DNA of 64,000 nucleotides, taken from the NCBI RefSeq assembly GCF_004216565.1, contig NZ_SGWV01000008.1, positions 558,001-622,000 of the forward strand, read 5' to 3'. The notes under the pieces were generated by a model. The model was not told where the DNA came from and did not search any database. It worked only from the letters and a program-made list of their open reading frames with translations. The translations under genes were made by a program, and so were the position numbers. Source of the DNA: Sphaerotilus mobilis. Its GTDB lineage: Bacteria; Pseudomonadota; Gammaproteobacteria; Burkholderiales; Burkholderiaceae_C. Positions 62,993 through 64,000 of the stretch are shown here, piece by piece (position 1 is the stretch's first letter; the number at the start of each line of letters is the position of its first letter).

Positions 62993-64000
62993 TCAGAACA
63001 GATCATGTTGCAGATCCACAGGCCTGGCAGGACCCGGACGGCTGGGCGGCACGAAGGCGCTGACGTCGAGCACGGGCGTCTGCCGGACCAGTCCGACCCG
63101 CGCCGCGCCCTTCTCGACCCGCTGGCGCAACAGCGTCGCCCAGGTGCCCTGGCCCTTCATGCGGCTGGCGAAATCGGCGTTGTAGTCCTGCCCGCCACGC
63201 ATCTCGCGGATCCGGGCCATGACCCGGTCGGCGCGGTCGGGGACGTGAATCTGCAGCCAGTCGCGGAACAGCGGCGCGACCTCCCAGGGCAGCCGCACGA
63301 CGGTCCAGTGGGCGCTGCGCGCGCCGGCCTCGGCAGCGGCTTCGAGGATGTGCTCGATCTCCGGCTCGTTGACGAAAGGGATGATGGGCGCGACGTTCAC
63401 GCCGACCCAGACCCCCGCATCGGCCAGCGCGCGGATGGTGGCCAGCCGCCGCGCCGGTGCTGCGGCGCGCGGCTCCAGCCGGGCCGACAGACGCGCGTCC
63501 AGCGAGGTCACGCTGACGAACACGATCAGCTGCTGGCGCGCGGCCATGCGTGCGAGCAGGTTCAGGTCGCGCACGATGCCGCCGGACTTGGTGACGACGG
63601 TGGCCGGATGGCAGGTCTCGTCGAGCACCTCCAGCAGCGCGCGGGTCAGGCGGTGCGTGCGTTCGATCGGCTGGTAGGCATCGGTGGCCGACCCGATGTT
63701 GATCGGGCTGGGCCGGTAGCCCGGCCGCGCCAGCTCGGCGCGCAGCCGTTCGGCCGCATTGGCCTTGGCCACCAGCTGGGTCTCGAAGTCCAGCCCGGGC
63801 GACAGGTTGAGGTAGCTGTGGGTCGGCCGGGCATAGCAGTAGATGCAGCCGTGTTCGCAGCCCCGGTAGGGGTTGACGGCCGATTCGAAGGGCACGTCCG
63901 GCGAGTCGTTGCGGCTGAGGATGCGGCCGGCCTGCTCGATCCGGACCACGGTGCGCGGCCCGCGTGGTGGCGGCGAACCAGCGCCGGCCTCGTCAGCGGC
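62993..64000 (-). CDS. PA0069-type radical SAM protein (5' end outside window)
   Basis: Radical SAM enzyme of the spore-photolyase-like PA0069 family. The iron-sulphur site is CEHGCIYCYARPTHSY, a Cx3Cx2C motif, soon after the conserved NPYRGCEHGC. Further conserved parts are NIGSATDAYQPIE, TVVTKSGGIVRDLNLL and SVTSLD, and NVAPIIPFVNEPEIEHIL. The reverse frame is open to the window edge beyond a GTG at 63949, with residues (ADEAGAGSPPPRGPRTV) fitting the low-complexity N-terminus of the family, so the true start lies outside. Substrate unknown. Confidence 0.88.
   Translation of the reverse strand, partial: AADEAGAGSPPPRGPRTVVRIEQAGRILSRNDSPDVPFESAVNPYRGCEHGCIYCYARPTHSYLNLSPGLDFETQLVAKANAAERLRAELARPGYRPSPINIGSATDAYQPIERTHRLTRALLEVLDETCHPATVVTKSGGIVRDLNLLARMAARQQLIVFVSVTSLDARLSARLEPRAAAPARRLATIRALADAGVWVGVNVAPIIPFVNEPEIEHILEAAAEAGARSAHWTVVRLPWEVAPLFRDWLQIHVPDRADRVMARIREMRGGQDYNADFASRMKGQGTWATLLRQRVEKGAARVGLVRQTPVLDVSAFVPPSRPGPARPVDLQHDLF

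Overview
The window is chromosomal DNA of a high-GC betaproteobacterium of the order Burkholderiales, probably in the Leptothrix/Sphaerotilus/Rubrivivax neighbourhood. This rests on remembered gene orders (smc-dapC-dapD-pilus ATPase-dapE-prmB; xseA-exbB-exbD-lpxK-trm112-kdsB-adk; dnaG-rpoD; tig-clpP-clpX-lon behind a tRNA-Leu; grpE-dnaK-dnaJ), strong GC bias at third codon positions and the hpnCDE squalene genes. The genus is inference. Almost all of it is core genome: I see no insertion sequence, prophage, CRISPR array, integrase or base-composition island.

Layout. 1-3200: smc (reverse, 3' end outside the window). 3344-10325: lysine/diaminopimelate genes dapC, dapD and dapE with a PilT/PilU-type ATPase between dapD and dapE, then prmB, a small S4 RNA-binding protein and a Tim44-domain membrane protein. 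10403-12277: long leader and RhlE-type helicase. 12392-16343: an envelope-stress block of histidine kinase, response regulator and Spy/CpxP-like protein (reverse), divergent from an ECF sigma factor and a zinc-finger anti-sigma candidate. 16372-20945: nitronate monooxygenase, acyl-CoA dehydrogenase and etfBA. 21160-22731: murI and a tRNA cluster Gly-Cys-Gly-Leu. 22755-28933: lon, clpX, clpP, tig and tRNA-Leu(UAG). 29078-33490: RND pump and adaptor. 33642-36701: hpnC-hpnD-hpnE. 36813-38834: sodB and xseA. 38835-39350: non-coding stretch with DnaA-box-like sites and a dyad. 39351-43322: exbB, exbD, lpxK, trm112-like, kdsB, adk. 43469-46121: SDR dehydrogenase and a lipoprotein gamma-glutamyltransferase. 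46164-50981: dnaG and rpoD. 51111-54448: adenylate cyclase-FHA protein, HAD phosphatase, hemH, hslR. 54504-56956: an uncharacterised DUF6502-DUF5666 gene pair. 57209-61106: grpE-dnaK-dnaJ. 61295-62974: receiver-TPR protein. 62993-64000: radical SAM protein, cut by the right edge.

How the genes fit together. Three themes dominate: cell-envelope precursors (diaminopimelate, D-glutamate, lipid A, Kdo, squalene), protein quality control (trigger factor, ClpXP, Lon, the DnaK system, Hsp15) and acyl-CoA oxidation feeding electron-transfer flavoprotein. The least understood parts are the DUF6502-DUF5666 operon with its promoter repeats, a 17-bp dyad shared by the xseA/exbB and adk upstream regions, and a receiver-TPR protein whose phosphoacceptor aspartate is replaced by glutamate. 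Several start codons lie 7-10 nt after a -10-like hexamer, which suggests near-leaderless mRNAs.
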